Positions 17,002-24,889 of a stretch of 64,000 nucleotides of DNA are shown here, piece by piece. Positions within the stretch are counted from its first letter, which is position 1; the number at the start of each line of letters is the position of its first letter. Origin of the DNA: Devosia beringensis (GTDB lineage: Bacteria; Pseudomonadota; Alphaproteobacteria; Rhizobiales; Devosiaceae); assembly GCF_014926585.1 (NCBI RefSeq), contig NZ_CP045422.1, forward strand, positions 2,944,001-3,008,000. The letters run 5' to 3'. The notes under the pieces are model-generated. The model was not told where the DNA came from and searched no databases. It saw only the letters and a list, made by a program, of their open reading frames with translations. The translations under genes were made by a program, and so were the position numbers.

Positions 17002-17444
17002 GCAATGACGGCAAGCCCGTAACCATCATCATGATCGAGGACGACGAGGGCCATGCCCGCCTGATCGAAAAGAACATCAGGCGCGCGGGCGTCTCCAACC
17101 AGATCATTCCGTTTACCGACGGCACCTCGGCGCTGGAATTCCTGATGGGGCCGGATGGCACCGGCGCGGCCAACAAGGGGCGGCAGCTGCTGGTGCTGCT
17201 CGACCTCAACCTGCCCGACATGACCGGGGTGGATATCCTGGAAAAGGTCAAGGGCAACGAGCATACGCGGCGCTCGCCGGTCGTGGTGCTGACCACGACG
17301 GACGATCAGCGCGAGATCCAGCGCTGCTACGACTTGGGCGCCAATGTCTATATCACCAAGCCGGTGGATTATGAGGGCTTTGCCAATGCCATCCGCCAGC
17401 TCGGCCTGTTCTTTGCCGTGATGCAAGTGCCAGAAACCGAATAG
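16998..17444 (+). CDS. Rcp1-like single-domain response regulator
   Basis: This 148-residue receiver of the Rcp1 type has IMIEDDEGHARLIEKNIRRAG at the start, a long loop before the phospho-acceptor D69 (LLDLNLPDMTG), VVVLTTTDD and the conserved YITKPVDYEGF. It overlaps the upstream kinase gene by four bases and is followed after 2 bases by a receiver-kinase hybrid gene. It is probably the direct phosphorylation target of the CHASE3 kinase and relays the signal to the next gene product. Confidence 0.9.
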   Translation: MSNDGKPVTIIMIEDDEGHARLIEKNIRRAGVSNQIIPFTDGTSALEFLMGPDGTGAANKGRQLLVLLDLNLPDMTGVDILEKVKGNEHTRRSPVVVLTTTDDQREIQRCYDLGANVYITKPVDYEGFANAIRQLGLFFAVMQVPETE

Positions 17445-17446
17445 GC

Positions 17447-18481
17447 ATGCCCAACCGCACCCCGAACATTCTTTATGTCGATGACGACCCGGGCCTGGCA
17501 CGACTGGTGCAGAAGGCGCTGGAGCGGCATGGCCACACATTCGAACATGTGACGTCGGGCGAGGCGGGGCTGCAGCGCATTGCCGAGGGCGGCGTCGACG
17601 TGGTGGTGCTCGACCATTACCTGCCCACGGGGACGGGACTGGACGTGCTGGCGCAGCTGATCGGCCTGCCGGACAAGCCCGCCGTGGTCTATGTGACCGG
17701 CTCGGTGGAGACGGCGGTGGCCATAGCGGCGCTCAAGGCCGGGGCCACCGACTATGTACACAAGACGGTGGACGAGGATTTCCTGCACCTGCTGATCTCG
17801 GCGGTGGACCATGCCGTGGCGCTGATGAGCCTCAACCGCGCCAAGATGCAGGCGGAACGCGACATGCGCGACGCGCGCGAGCGCGCCGAAATGCTGCTCG
17901 GCGAGGTCAATCACCGGGTCGCCAATAGCCTCGCCATGGTGGCGTCGCTGGTCGGGCTGCAGGCCAATGCCATCGCCAATGAGGAAGCCAAGGGCGCACT
18001 GCGGGAAACCCAGGCGCGCATCCAGGCCATCGCCGGCGTGCACCGGCATCTTTATACCTCCGACGATGTGCGCATGGTGCAGCTGGACGAATATCTGCGC
18101 AGCCTGGCGGCAGAGCTTGAAACCACGATGCGGGCCAGCGGCGGCGCGACGCAGATCAGCCTGAGCATTGCGCCGCTGAACCTGCCCACCGAGAAGGCGG
18201 CGACGCTGGGCGTCATTGTCACCGAACTGGTGACCAATGCGCTCAAATACGCCTATGCGCCGAGCTATCCGGGCGAGGTGCGCATCGCCATGCAGGCCGG
18301 CGATAGCGAATATGCGCTGACCGTCGAGGATGACGGCGTGGGCTATGACGGCACCGGGGCGCCACAGGGTACCGGACTGGGCAGCCGGCTGGTCAAGGCG
18401 ATGGCGGCCGGGCTGGGCGGCAAGGTGGCCTATGACCGGCTGCCGCAGGGCACGCGGGCGACATTGTCCTTTCCGCTCTAA
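17447..18481 (+). CDS. Receiver-HisKA_2 hybrid histidine kinase
   Basis: The 344-residue cytoplasmic protein joins an N-terminal receiver (D56 in VVLDHYLPTGTG, K in VHKTVDEDF) to a HisKA_2-type kinase (H156 in LLGEVNHRVANSLAMVASLV; N-box ELVTNALKYAY; DDGVGYD; GTGLGSRLV). This kinase class is common in Hyphomicrobiales, where such kinases act in general-stress and light signalling. The two-base gap to the upstream receiver gene implies co-translation. It has no sensor domain, so its input is probably phosphotransfer or contact from the upstream receiver and CHASE3 kinase. Its stop overlaps the convergent FUSC gene stop. Confidence 0.9.
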   Translation: MPNRTPNILYVDDDPGLARLVQKALERHGHTFEHVTSGEAGLQRIAEGGVDVVVLDHYLPTGTGLDVLAQLIGLPDKPAVVYVTGSVETAVAIAALKAGATDYVHKTVDEDFLHLLISAVDHAVALMSLNRAKMQAERDMRDARERAEMLLGEVNHRVANSLAMVASLVGLQANAIANEEAKGALRETQARIQAIAGVHRHLYTSDDVRMVQLDEYLRSLAAELETTMRASGGATQISLSIAPLNLPTEKAATLGVIVTELVTNALKYAYAPSYPGEVRIAMQAGDSEYALTVEDDGVGYDGTGAPQGTGLGSRLVKAMAAGLGGKVAYDRLPQGTRATLSFPL

Positions 18482-19542
18482 GCCAGCGCGCCAGGCTCCT
18501 GGCCAAGCGGCTGGCCGGCCACCGGCAGGGCGCGGCGCCGGCGCGGCGCCAGGATGAACGCCTCGAGCAAAGCCAGCAGGCAGAGCGCCATCAGGGCGGC
18601 CAGGGTGCTCAGGACCACGCGCTGCAGCACGATCTCGATGGTGTCGCGATTGGTGAAGCTGGACATGACGATGATGGCGGTGACCGAACAGGCGAACTGA
18701 TAGGTCACGGCCGAGCGGGCGCCGTCGAACATCTTGGCGGTGAAGTAGAGCGTGACCAGGGTCATGGCGGCGACCAGAAGCTGCCAGTGCGGCATGAGGC
18801 GATAGGCCAGCAGGATCAGCATGGCGACAGCGGCGCCGATCACGGTGGCCGACAGGCGCTCGATGACTTCGCGGCGGCGCATGGCATGGTCGGACTGCCC
18901 GAGCACATAGGCCACCATGATGGGCATGATGATCAGATTGGTGTCGGCCGCCGCGCAGCAATAGAGCAGGACCGGCGCAAAGATCGCGCTGCGCAGCGCC
19001 AGATCGAGTAGGGGCTTTTTGGGCTGGTGCGGGTCGCTGCGCGGGATGTGGATGCGCCTGGTTGCCGGGGGCAAGACCAGATTGAGCACGATGATGAGGA
19101 CGGTGAGCATGACGCCGGTCATGGCCATGCTGTCGCGCATGGCAATGAGCGACTGATCGGAGGTGACGGCGGCAATCGAGAGCATGGTGGGAATGACGAT
19201 GACCACGACGCCGGCCGGTCCGGCGCGAAACAGCATCAGCGCGAGGCCCGCAGCGCAGAGGGCCATGAACAGGGCGGTGAACAGCAGGGGCTCACCTAGC
19301 GTAGCGGTGGCCAGATAGCTGACAAGCCAGGCCAGGAGCGGAATGATCAGGGGCACCATGGCCCGGCGGAGATCAAAGGCGCCGCGCTGGCCCGACAGCA
19401 AAGCCAGGGCAAAGGCGGCCGGCAGCATCGGCACGGTAATGCCCAAGGGCTCTGCCAGCACCACGGCCAGGCCCATGCCGAGCGCGGTGCGGACGGCGAA
19501 CCAGGGGTCTTCGGCGCGGTCTACCTTGGTGAGCTGTTCCAT
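18478..19542 (-). CDS. FUSC-family inner-membrane efflux protein (AaeB-like, DUF2955)
   Basis: This 354-residue membrane protein has roughly ten hydrophobic segments in two bundles with a cytoplasmic PRSDPHQPKK linker in the middle. That suits the fusaric acid resistance/aromatic acid exporter superfamily in a short form without the large cytoplasmic domain. It lies 10 bases downstream of an HlyD-type adaptor gene on the same strand, and a MarR regulator diverges from the pair. Together these suggest a tripartite pump for aromatic or weak-acid compounds with an unlinked outer-membrane channel. Confidence 0.82.
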   Translation of the reverse strand: MEQLTKVDRAEDPWFAVRTALGMGLAVVLAEPLGITVPMLPAAFALALLSGQRGAFDLRRAMVPLIIPLLAWLVSYLATATLGEPLLFTALFMALCAAGLALMLFRAGPAGVVVIVIPTMLSIAAVTSDQSLIAMRDSMAMTGVMLTVLIIVLNLVLPPATRRIHIPRSDPHQPKKPLLDLALRSAIFAPVLLYCCAAADTNLIIMPIMVAYVLGQSDHAMRRREVIERLSATVIGAAVAMLILLAYRLMPHWQLLVAAMTLVTLYFTAKMFDGARSAVTYQFACSVTAIIVMSSFTNRDTIEIVLQRVVLSTLAALMALCLLALLEAFILAPRRRRALPVAGQPLGQEPGALA

Positions 19543-19552
19543 GACCCTGCCC

Positions 19553-20734
19553 TCAGTTGAGGCCAGCGAGCCAGGATTTGACCTGCATCAGACCGCTGGC
19601 AATGGCGGGGACGAGCCCTTCGGTGCCATTGGCGAAAATGGTAATGCTGGCCTCCGAGCCGAGGCGCAGATTGGCGGGCAAGGCGGCATCGTCGAGAACG
19701 ACGCGCACCGGAATCTTGCGGGCAGGGGGAAACCAGCGGGTATCGGTGCTCGATTGCGCCAGACCGCCGACGCTGTTGCGGCCGCTGCTGATGCCCCAGG
19801 CAATGCTTTCGACCGTGCCGGGGAAGACGCGGCCCGGCGCGGCCTCGAAGATGACCTGAACGGCATCGCCCGGCGCGACATCGACCAGCTGGTTTTCCCG
19901 GAAGTCGCCGATCAGTGCCCGTGTGGCAGGATCGATGAAGGTCATGGCGGCCTGGCCGGCGGTGGCGAACTGGCCGGTGGCGAGGGAGAGGTTGGTGATA
20001 TAGCCGTCCACCGGCGCCAGGACCGTGGTGTTGTCCAGCGCGAAGCGGGCCTTTTCGACGGCGGCGGCGGCGCTGCGCAATTGCGGGTTGGACTCGCCGG
20101 CCGGTCCGGCCTGGGCCTGGGCGCGGCCGACATCGGCGCTGGCGGCGGCAATGGCGGCCTGGGCGCTGTCATAATCGGCATTGGCCTGATCGAACTTGGC
20201 GCGGGCTATGGTGCCGGTGGCGAAGAGCTCGACGGCGCGGTCGCGGGCCTGGGTGGCGGTGGTGGCCTGCACTCGGGTGCGATCGAGCTGAGCCTGGGCA
20301 GCGGCGACGGCCGCTGTGGTGGCGTCAAGGCTCTGCAGGGCCTGATCGCGCTGGGCCTCGGCCAAAGCCAGATCCATCTGGAAGGTGGTGTCATCAATGG
20401 TGAACAGGGGCTGGCCGGCCTTGACCTCGGCATTGTCTTCGACGAGCACGGCGCTGACGGGGCCAGCTATGCGCGGGGAAATCTGGGTGACGAGGGCGGT
20501 GATGGAGGCGCCGCTGGCAAAAGGCGCCTGGCGATCGGCCAGGGGATACCAGACGGCAAGGCCGAGCAGAATCGCGACGATGACCATGCCCGCCCGGGCC
20601 GCTGGGCTGCTGTGCCGCGAGGGGGAGCGGGGCGCATCGGCTTCCGTGGCGACGCTGATGGCGGCATCGGGTTCGCCGGCGGGCGTGGTGGCAATGGGGA
20701 AAGGACTGGACGGGGCGGCGGCGGAGAGAGACAT
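19553..20734 (-). CDS. HlyD/EmrA-type membrane-fusion (periplasmic adaptor) protein
   Basis: This 393-residue adaptor has an N-terminal cytoplasmic Ser/Pro/Ala-rich stretch, one membrane anchor (AGMVIVAILLGLAVWYPLA), a lipoyl half-motif (VTQISPRIAGPVSAVLVEDNAEVKAGQPLF), a long Ala/Gln-rich alpha-helical hairpin, the second lipoyl half (VLAPVDGYITNLSLATGQFA) and beta-barrel domains. It would link the FUSC pump downstream to an outer-membrane channel. The ATG at 20734 is the usual start; an in-frame ATG at 20779 overlaps the operator and is less likely. Expression is probably controlled by the divergent MarR protein through 20782-20819. Confidence 0.88.
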   Translation of the reverse strand: MSLSAAAPSSPFPIATTPAGEPDAAISVATEADAPRSPSRHSSPAARAGMVIVAILLGLAVWYPLADRQAPFASGASITALVTQISPRIAGPVSAVLVEDNAEVKAGQPLFTIDDTTFQMDLALAEAQRDQALQSLDATTAAVAAAQAQLDRTRVQATTATQARDRAVELFATGTIARAKFDQANADYDSAQAAIAAASADVGRAQAQAGPAGESNPQLRSAAAAVEKARFALDNTTVLAPVDGYITNLSLATGQFATAGQAAMTFIDPATRALIGDFRENQLVDVAPGDAVQVIFEAAPGRVFPGTVESIAWGISSGRNSVGGLAQSSTDTRWFPPARKIPVRVVLDDAALPANLRLGSEASITIFANGTEGLVPAIASGLMQVKSWLAGLN

Positions 20735-20781
20735 GGGGCGCCTGCTGAGGGTTAGTGCGAGCGCCGTATATAGCGGCATTG

Positions 20782-20819
20782 ATATAGCTCTACAATAGAG
20801 TTATATGATTTTAGAGTTA
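20782..20819. promoter_or_regulatory. MarR-type operator in the divergent promoter
   Basis: Eleven-base arms (20782-20792 and 20796-20806) around CAA form an inverted repeat with one mismatch; each arm contains a TAGAG(T/C)TA half-site. A third TAGAGTTA copy lies at 20812-20819, 16 bases further. The site is AT-rich in a GC-rich genome and sits between the efflux and marR starts, as expected for autoregulated MarR repressors. Confidence 0.75.
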
Positions 20820-20846
20820 AAAGACTGGGCAGCCAGGGAGACGAAT

Positions 20847-21311
20847 GTGAGTGCGCCGCGAAAAGTCGAGACGGATACGGGCGATATGATGCAGCGGCTG
20901 CTGCTGGAGGTGCAGCGGTTTGACCGGCAGATCGCCGATCAGATCGGCATCAATTCTACCGATCTGCTGTGCCTGGCCTGGGTGGAGCGGGCCGAGCAGC
21001 CGGCGTCGGCCAAGGCCCTGGCGGCCTTTCTGGGCATATCGACGGGATCGACCACGGCGCTGATCGACCGGCTGGAGAAGCGCAAGCTGCTGGCGCGGGC
21101 GCCGCATCCCACCGATCGGCGCGGGCTATCGCTGCAGCCGGGTCCGGCAGTAGGGCGACCCGAGATCTTGGCGGTGCGCAGCCAGTATCGGGCATTGATG
21201 CAGCAGGCATGGTCGGGATTCAGTGCCGACGAGCTGCTGGTGGTGCAGCGTTTTCTGACCGCGACCATCGTTGCGATGGGTGAACATATTGCCAAGTCAG
21301 CGCAGGCTTGA
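20847..21311 (+). CDS. MarR-family transcriptional regulator
   Basis: This 154-residue winged-helix protein has SAKALAAFLGISTGSTTALIDRLEKRKLLARAPHPTDRRG, the MarR recognition helix and DxRG-type wing. It is divergent from the HlyD-FUSC pump genes and most likely represses them, released by a phenolic or weak-acid ligand. The GTG at 20847 is preferred because GGGAG at 20836-20840 lies 6 bases before it. The ATG at 20805 falls inside the operator and has no ribosome site. Confidence 0.85.
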   Translation: MSAPRKVETDTGDMMQRLLLEVQRFDRQIADQIGINSTDLLCLAWVERAEQPASAKALAAFLGISTGSTTALIDRLEKRKLLARAPHPTDRRGLSLQPGPAVGRPEILAVRSQYRALMQQAWSGFSADELLVVQRFLTATIVAMGEHIAKSAQA

Positions 21312-21515
21312 GCCCCGCCACGGATAGAGCCTTGCCAAAGGGGCGGTTTCCTGCGACAACGGCCCTACGTTTTCAGCCTAAGTCGGCTGCCCTGATACCG
21401 GTTTTCCGGTCGTGGCTACAGACTCTATCGTGCGAACGTGCTTTCCGGACGGCATGCTGCTGCCGGACAACTGCTCGTCCGCATGCGACACGAGCCTATA
21501 CTCAGGATACAAAAT

Positions 21516-21728
21516 ATGTCCACCATCACCGGTACCGTCAAGTTCTTCAACGCAACCAAGGGCTTCGGCTTTATTTCGCCTGAAGATGGCGGCAAGGATG
21601 CTTTCGTGCACGTTTCGGCTGTGCAGCGTTCGGGCCTGCAGGGCCTGTACGAGAACGACAAGGTCACCTACGAGCTCGAGACCGGCCGCGACGGCAAGGT
21701 TTCGGCAACGAACCTGACCCTGCTCTAG
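21516..21728 (+). CDS. Cold-shock-domain protein (CspA family)
   Basis: The 70-residue single cold-shock domain has RNP1 KGFGFI and RNP2 DAFVHVSA motifs, and binds single-stranded RNA or DNA as an RNA chaperone. The start MSTITGTVKFFN is the family N-terminus, with AGGA a few bases upstream. Some 200 untranslated bases separate it from the marR stop, with several inverted repeats (for example CCGGTTTTCCGG near 21399), so a structured leader that controls translation with temperature is plausible, as in other csp genes. A strong terminator follows. Confidence 0.95.
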   Translation: MSTITGTVKFFNATKGFGFISPEDGGKDAFVHVSAVQRSGLQGLYENDKVTYELETGRDGKVSATNLTLL

Positions 21729-21746
21729 TCTTTCCAGACTATAGCG

Positions 21747-21783
21747 AAGGCCACCGTGATGTTGAAAACACGGTGGCCTTTGG
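21747..21783 (+). terminator. Intrinsic terminator of the csp gene
   Basis: A perfect 12-bp stem AAGGCCACCGTG/CACGGTGGCCTT with a 10-base loop, ending in a short T run, 18 bases after the csp stop. Confidence 0.88.
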
Positions 21784-21851
21784 CTTGTCCGGCTTTTGCC
21801 AGCGCCGCCCTTGTGGGCGGCGTTTGGCGTTTGCGGAGTGCCATGGACAAG

Positions 21852-21878
21852 AAAAAGGCGCCCACCGGAGTGGACGCC
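21852..21878 (-). terminator. Intrinsic terminator of the SH3b-crystallin gene
   Basis: GGCGCCCAC and GTGGACGCC arms (21857-21865, 21870-21878; one mismatch) are followed on the minus strand by TTTTT. It lies about 25 bases past the stop at 21904. Confidence 0.82.
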
Positions 21879-21903
21879 CTTCAGGGAGGAGAGGGTTGAC
21901 GGC

Positions 21904-22557
21904 TTAGCGCACGCGGACCGAGACGATGTAGTCGTCAAAGTCACCCAGCGAGGAGGCGCTGGTGGTGTAGGTGCGGCAGTTGCGGTAATTGGCTTCCGAG
22001 CAGACCTGGACTTCGAGGCGGCTCGGATTGTCGATCGAGGAAATACGGTCCGTCCAGCTGCGCAGGTCGCGCGTGCTGTCGCCGGAACCCAGGCAGAAGG
22101 AGCTGCCGCGATAGCTGGTGCCATCAAAGAAGCAGACTTCGCTCACCGGGGCGATTACCGGCGGACGAGTCGGGCGCACCGGCTGCGGCGTGCCGACGCC
22201 GATGCTGACATTGGGGCCATTTCCGCCGCCGATCTGGAAGCCGAAGGAAATACCGGGCTGGGCGGAATTGACCGGGCTGCCGCCGCTGCTCAGATAGCTG
22301 GAGGAGACCCAGCCGTCCGGACCATATTTGGACACGTAGCACCAGGACCCCTCACAGCGCTGCACGTCAACCTGCTCACCGGTGCGGGCGGTGCCGACCA
22401 CGGCATAGTTGGTGCCCGGGCCGGAGCGCACGTTGACATTGGTCGTGACGGTGCCGGGGGCGGCATTGGCAGCCGGCAGGAAGACAACCAGAGCGGTGGC
22501 GGCGACGGCAACGCCGGTGGCGATATTGAGCAGCATTTTGCGATTGTAGCGATTCAT
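21904..22557 (-). CDS. Exported SH3b + beta/gamma-crystallin-like protein
   Basis: This 217-residue protein has a signal peptide (VAATALVVFLPAANA-APG), an SH3b domain (about residues 32-92: TNVNVRSGPGTNYA, VDVQRCEGSWCYV, GWVSSSYL), a Gly/Asn/Pro linker, and a C-terminal beta/gamma-crystallin-type domain of about 75 residues (VCFFDGTSYRGSSFCLGSGDSTRDLRSW...ISSI). Four or more cysteines in the C-terminal half suggest disulfides in the periplasm. GGAGG stands 6 bases before the ATG at 22557. Function is probably envelope binding; the crystallin fold can bind calcium, but I cannot identify the ligands. The gene is monocistronic. Confidence 0.82.
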   Translation of the reverse strand: MNRYNRKMLLNIATGVAVAATALVVFLPAANAAPGTVTTNVNVRSGPGTNYAVVGTARTGEQVDVQRCEGSWCYVSKYGPDGWVSSSYLSSGGSPVNSAQPGISFGFQIGGGNGPNVSIGVGTPQPVRPTRPPVIAPVSEVCFFDGTSYRGSSFCLGSGDSTRDLRSWTDRISSIDNPSRLEVQVCSEANYRNCRTYTTSASSLGDFDDYIVSVRVR

Positions 22558-22749
22558 CGGGTGCCTCCGCATCGCGCCGTGACAGTGCCCGGCAAGTCGG
22601 GCAGGTCGGTCAGGCACGACATTATTGATTGCTTCAAGAAACGGGCAGGAGACTGGAAAAGTTCCCCGCCGGGTGAAAAGTTCAGGTCGGTCGCGGGGCG
22701 GGAAGTTGCCTGTCCCTCGCGCCGTTATCCCTCAGAAATCACAGTCCAG

Positions 22750-22767
22750 CTGAACGCTGGCTGAACG
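22750..22767 (-). promoter_or_regulatory. 11-bp-phased CGTTCAG direct repeats upstream of the SH3b-crystallin gene
   Basis: On the minus strand CGTTCAG (22767-22761) repeats at 22756-22750, exactly 11 bases apart, about 190 bp before the SH3b-crystallin start and inside the tail region of the thioesterase transcript. The same arrangement is seen at 11780 and 24016. Confidence 0.45.
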
Positions 22768-22769
22768 GA

Positions 22770-23174
22770 TCAGTCAGGTTTTGCCTGCAGCGGGGCGATG
22801 GCGCGCTTGCTGCCATCCTCGCCCAGGGCGACATAGACAAAGCGGCCATCGGTGACCTTGACCCGATCGGCGAGACGGTCGCGCCGGGCCCAGGCTTCGA
22901 TGGCCACGGTAATGGAGGTGGTGCCGACCCGCTCGATGCTGGTGTAGACGCAGAGCACGTCGCCCACCTTGACCGGGGCGATGAAGGTCATGGCCTCGAC
23001 GGCGACGGTGACGACGCGGCCCTGGCTGCGCTCGACCGCGGCAATGGCGCCGGCAATGTCCATCTGGCTCATCACCCAGCCGCCGAAGATGTCGCCGGCC
23101 GGATTGGTATCGGCGGGCATGGCCAGGGTGCGGATGGTGAGGGCGCCGGCGGGTTCGGTCACGGTGGGGGTCAT
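22770..23174 (-). CDS. Acyl-CoA thioesterase, YciA-type hotdog
   Basis: This 134-residue single hotdog-fold thioesterase has LAMPADTNPAGDIFGGWVMSQMD (catalytic Asp/Asn region), VAVEAMTFIAPVKVGDVLCVYT and a VYVALGEDG closing strand, matching the YciA family of short/medium acyl-CoA hydrolases. The ATG overlaps the TGA of the upstream tdk gene (ATGA), so the two are co-translated. Cytoplasmic; probably trims acyl-CoA pools. An unrelated thymidine kinase partner suggests convenience of transcription rather than shared pathway. Confidence 0.9.
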   Translation of the reverse strand: MTPTVTEPAGALTIRTLAMPADTNPAGDIFGGWVMSQMDIAGAIAAVERSQGRVVTVAVEAMTFIAPVKVGDVLCVYTSIERVGTTSITVAIEAWARRDRLADRVKVTDGRFVYVALGEDGSKRAIAPLQAKPD

Positions 23175-23767
23175 GCAGGTCCTTTCGCCGGCCAGCGGCC
23201 GATGGCTTCTTCCCAATGCTTGCGGCACAGCGAGATATAGACGGACTTTTCGATCGAGACCTGCTCGCCCTGGGCCAGCACGCGGCCATCCGCGCTCTGG
23301 CGGACCACCATGGTGGCCTTGGCACCGCATTCGCAGATGGTGCGAATTTCCCGCAAGACGTCGGCAATGGCAAGCAGTTCGGACGAGCCGGGGAAGAGCT
23401 TGCCCTGGAAATCGGTGCGCAGGCCAAAGCACATGACGGGAATCTTGAGGCGATCGGCGACACGGGCCAGCTGCCAGACCTGGTCGGCGGTGAGGAACTG
23501 GGCCTCGTCGACAAAGACGCAATCGACCTTGCCGCTCTCGAGGTGCTCGCGCACGGCCTGGTAGAGATCGTCATCACCAGAATAGAGCTCGGCCGGCTCG
23601 GAAATGCCGATGCGCGAGGCGATCAGGCCGACGCCGTCCTGGGCGTAAAGGCCGCTGGTATAGAGCAGCGGACGCATGCCGCGCTCGCGATAGTTATAGG
23701 CGGCCTGCAGCAGCAAGGTGGACTTGCCGGCATTCATCGCAGCGTAGGAGAAGTAGAGTTTGGCCAT
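23171..23767 (-). CDS. tdk: Thymidine kinase
   Basis: This 198-residue type II thymidine kinase phosphorylates thymidine with ATP in nucleotide salvage. It shows the P-loop AMNAGKSTLL (residues 10-19), the DEAQF Walker B (87-91), the zinc-binding CECGAKA with a later CRKHW, and the lasso region. The start MAKLYFSYAAMNAGKS fits the family length. The stop overlaps the start of the YciA thioesterase gene. Confidence 0.96.
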   Translation of the reverse strand: MAKLYFSYAAMNAGKSTLLLQAAYNYRERGMRPLLYTSGLYAQDGVGLIASRIGISEPAELYSGDDDLYQAVREHLESGKVDCVFVDEAQFLTADQVWQLARVADRLKIPVMCFGLRTDFQGKLFPGSSELLAIADVLREIRTICECGAKATMVVRQSADGRVLAQGEQVSIEKSVYISLCRKHWEEAIGRWPAKGPA

Positions 23768-24015
23768 GGTGGCCCCGTTGTGCCGGAGCGCTGGCGGGCA
23801 AGCGAGCGCAAAGAATGCTGCTCCACAAAAAAAGGCCGCCACGGGGGGCGGCCAAGGCCGATCTGATCGGCAGGGAGAGCGGGGGTTGGCGACCGCGCTC
23901 TCCAAAGGGCCGGGCCTACGTTGGGGACGCGGGGCGCGGCAGTCCGGGCCGTGTGGGGCTGGGCCGGGAACAAGGCGACCTTAGGGTGGACGAATGACAC
24001 TGGCGTGACGCCATT

Positions 24016-24031
24016 GTTCAGCCAGCATTCA
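24016..24031 (+). promoter_or_regulatory. 11-bp-phased TTCA direct repeats upstream of the DUF2147 pair
   Basis: GTTCA at 24016 and ATTCA at 24027 start 11 bases apart (TTCAG in both), 53 bp before the first DUF2147 start codon. The spacing and core match those before the two SH3b genes. Confidence 0.4.
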
Positions 24032-24083
24032 GGCGATGATCGCCATGGTGGGGCAACACCGATCAGGGTGCAGGAGATTTATC

Positions 24084-24479
24084 GTGGTGGCAAACAGGCT
24101 TGGCATCGTAGCGGGCGTGATGATGGCCCTGGCAGTTGGCGCCGGCACGGCGCAGGCCTCGCCCAATGGCGTGTGGGAGCTGGACTCGCGCGACACCCGC
24201 ATCGCGCTGGCGCTGTGCGGCGACGGCACCCAATTGTGCGGCACGCTCGTCTGGCTGTCGGACGTCGACTATAACGAGCAGTACAAGCCGTTCCTCAATG
24301 CGCCGGTGGCCGAAGCGATCCGGCAGAGCGGTCCCAACCGCTGGAAGGGCGCCATGCAGCTGTTCGGGCACAAGATCCAGGGCACCATCACCCAGCAGAG
24401 CGATACGCAGATGACGCTGCAGGGCTGTGCGCTGCTGGTGATCTGCAAGACCTACCAGATGTTCAAGGTGAGTCCATGA
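24084..24479 (+). CDS. Exported DUF2147 family protein (copy 1)
   Basis: This 131-residue protein has a signal peptide (VMMALAVGAGTAQA-SPN) and the DUF2147 pattern: GVWELDSRDTRIALALCGDGTQLCGTLVWL and a final GCALLVICKTYQMFKV. Cysteine pairs probably form disulfides in the periplasm. The start is GTG at 24084, set by GGAG 7 bases upstream; in-frame ATGs at 24036 and 24045 have poorer sites. Its stop overlaps the ATG of a paralog, giving a tandem duplicated operon. Function of the family is unknown. Confidence 0.8.
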   Translation: MVANRLGIVAGVMMALAVGAGTAQASPNGVWELDSRDTRIALALCGDGTQLCGTLVWLSDVDYNEQYKPFLNAPVAEAIRQSGPNRWKGAMQLFGHKIQGTITQQSDTQMTLQGCALLVICKTYQMFKVSP

Positions 24480-24880
24480 TGTCGGTGGCCAGCATGCGCA
24501 GCGCGGGTGTCATGGCGGCCGTGGCGATATTGACCATGGGACCGGCTCTGGCCGCGTCGCCGGCCGGCATCTGGGAAATCGAGATGAAGGATTCGCGCTA
24601 TCGCGTCGAGCTGTGCGGGCCTGCGGGGACCGATCTTTGCGGCACGCTGATCTGGCTGGGCAATGGTGCCGACAGCCCGGAAAACCTGCCCTATCTCAAT
24701 ACGCTGCTGATCGATCATGCGAGCCCGACCGGGCCGGGGCAGTGGGAGGGCGACCTGCATATCTATGGGCAATCGGCGGCCGGGACCATTGCCCAGGTCA
24801 GCGACGACCAGATCACCCTGACCGGCTGCGCCTTTGGCATCATCTGCAAGAGCTACCAGCTCTATCGCTATGCGGAGTAA
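24476..24880 (+). CDS. Exported DUF2147 family protein (copy 2)
   Basis: This 134-residue paralog of the preceding gene has a signal peptide ending at PALA-ASP, then GIWEIEMKDSRYRVELCGPAGTDLCGTLIWL, and a closing TGCAFGIICKSYQLYRY, with the same cysteine placement as copy 1. The four-base ATGA overlap with copy 1 implies coupled translation and roughly equal amounts, so the two may form a heteromer. Role unknown. Confidence 0.82.
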   Translation: MMSVASMRSAGVMAAVAILTMGPALAASPAGIWEIEMKDSRYRVELCGPAGTDLCGTLIWLGNGADSPENLPYLNTLLIDHASPTGPGQWEGDLHIYGQSAAGTIAQVSDDQITLTGCAFGIICKSYQLYRYAE

Positions 24881-24889
24881 CGGGCCGCG

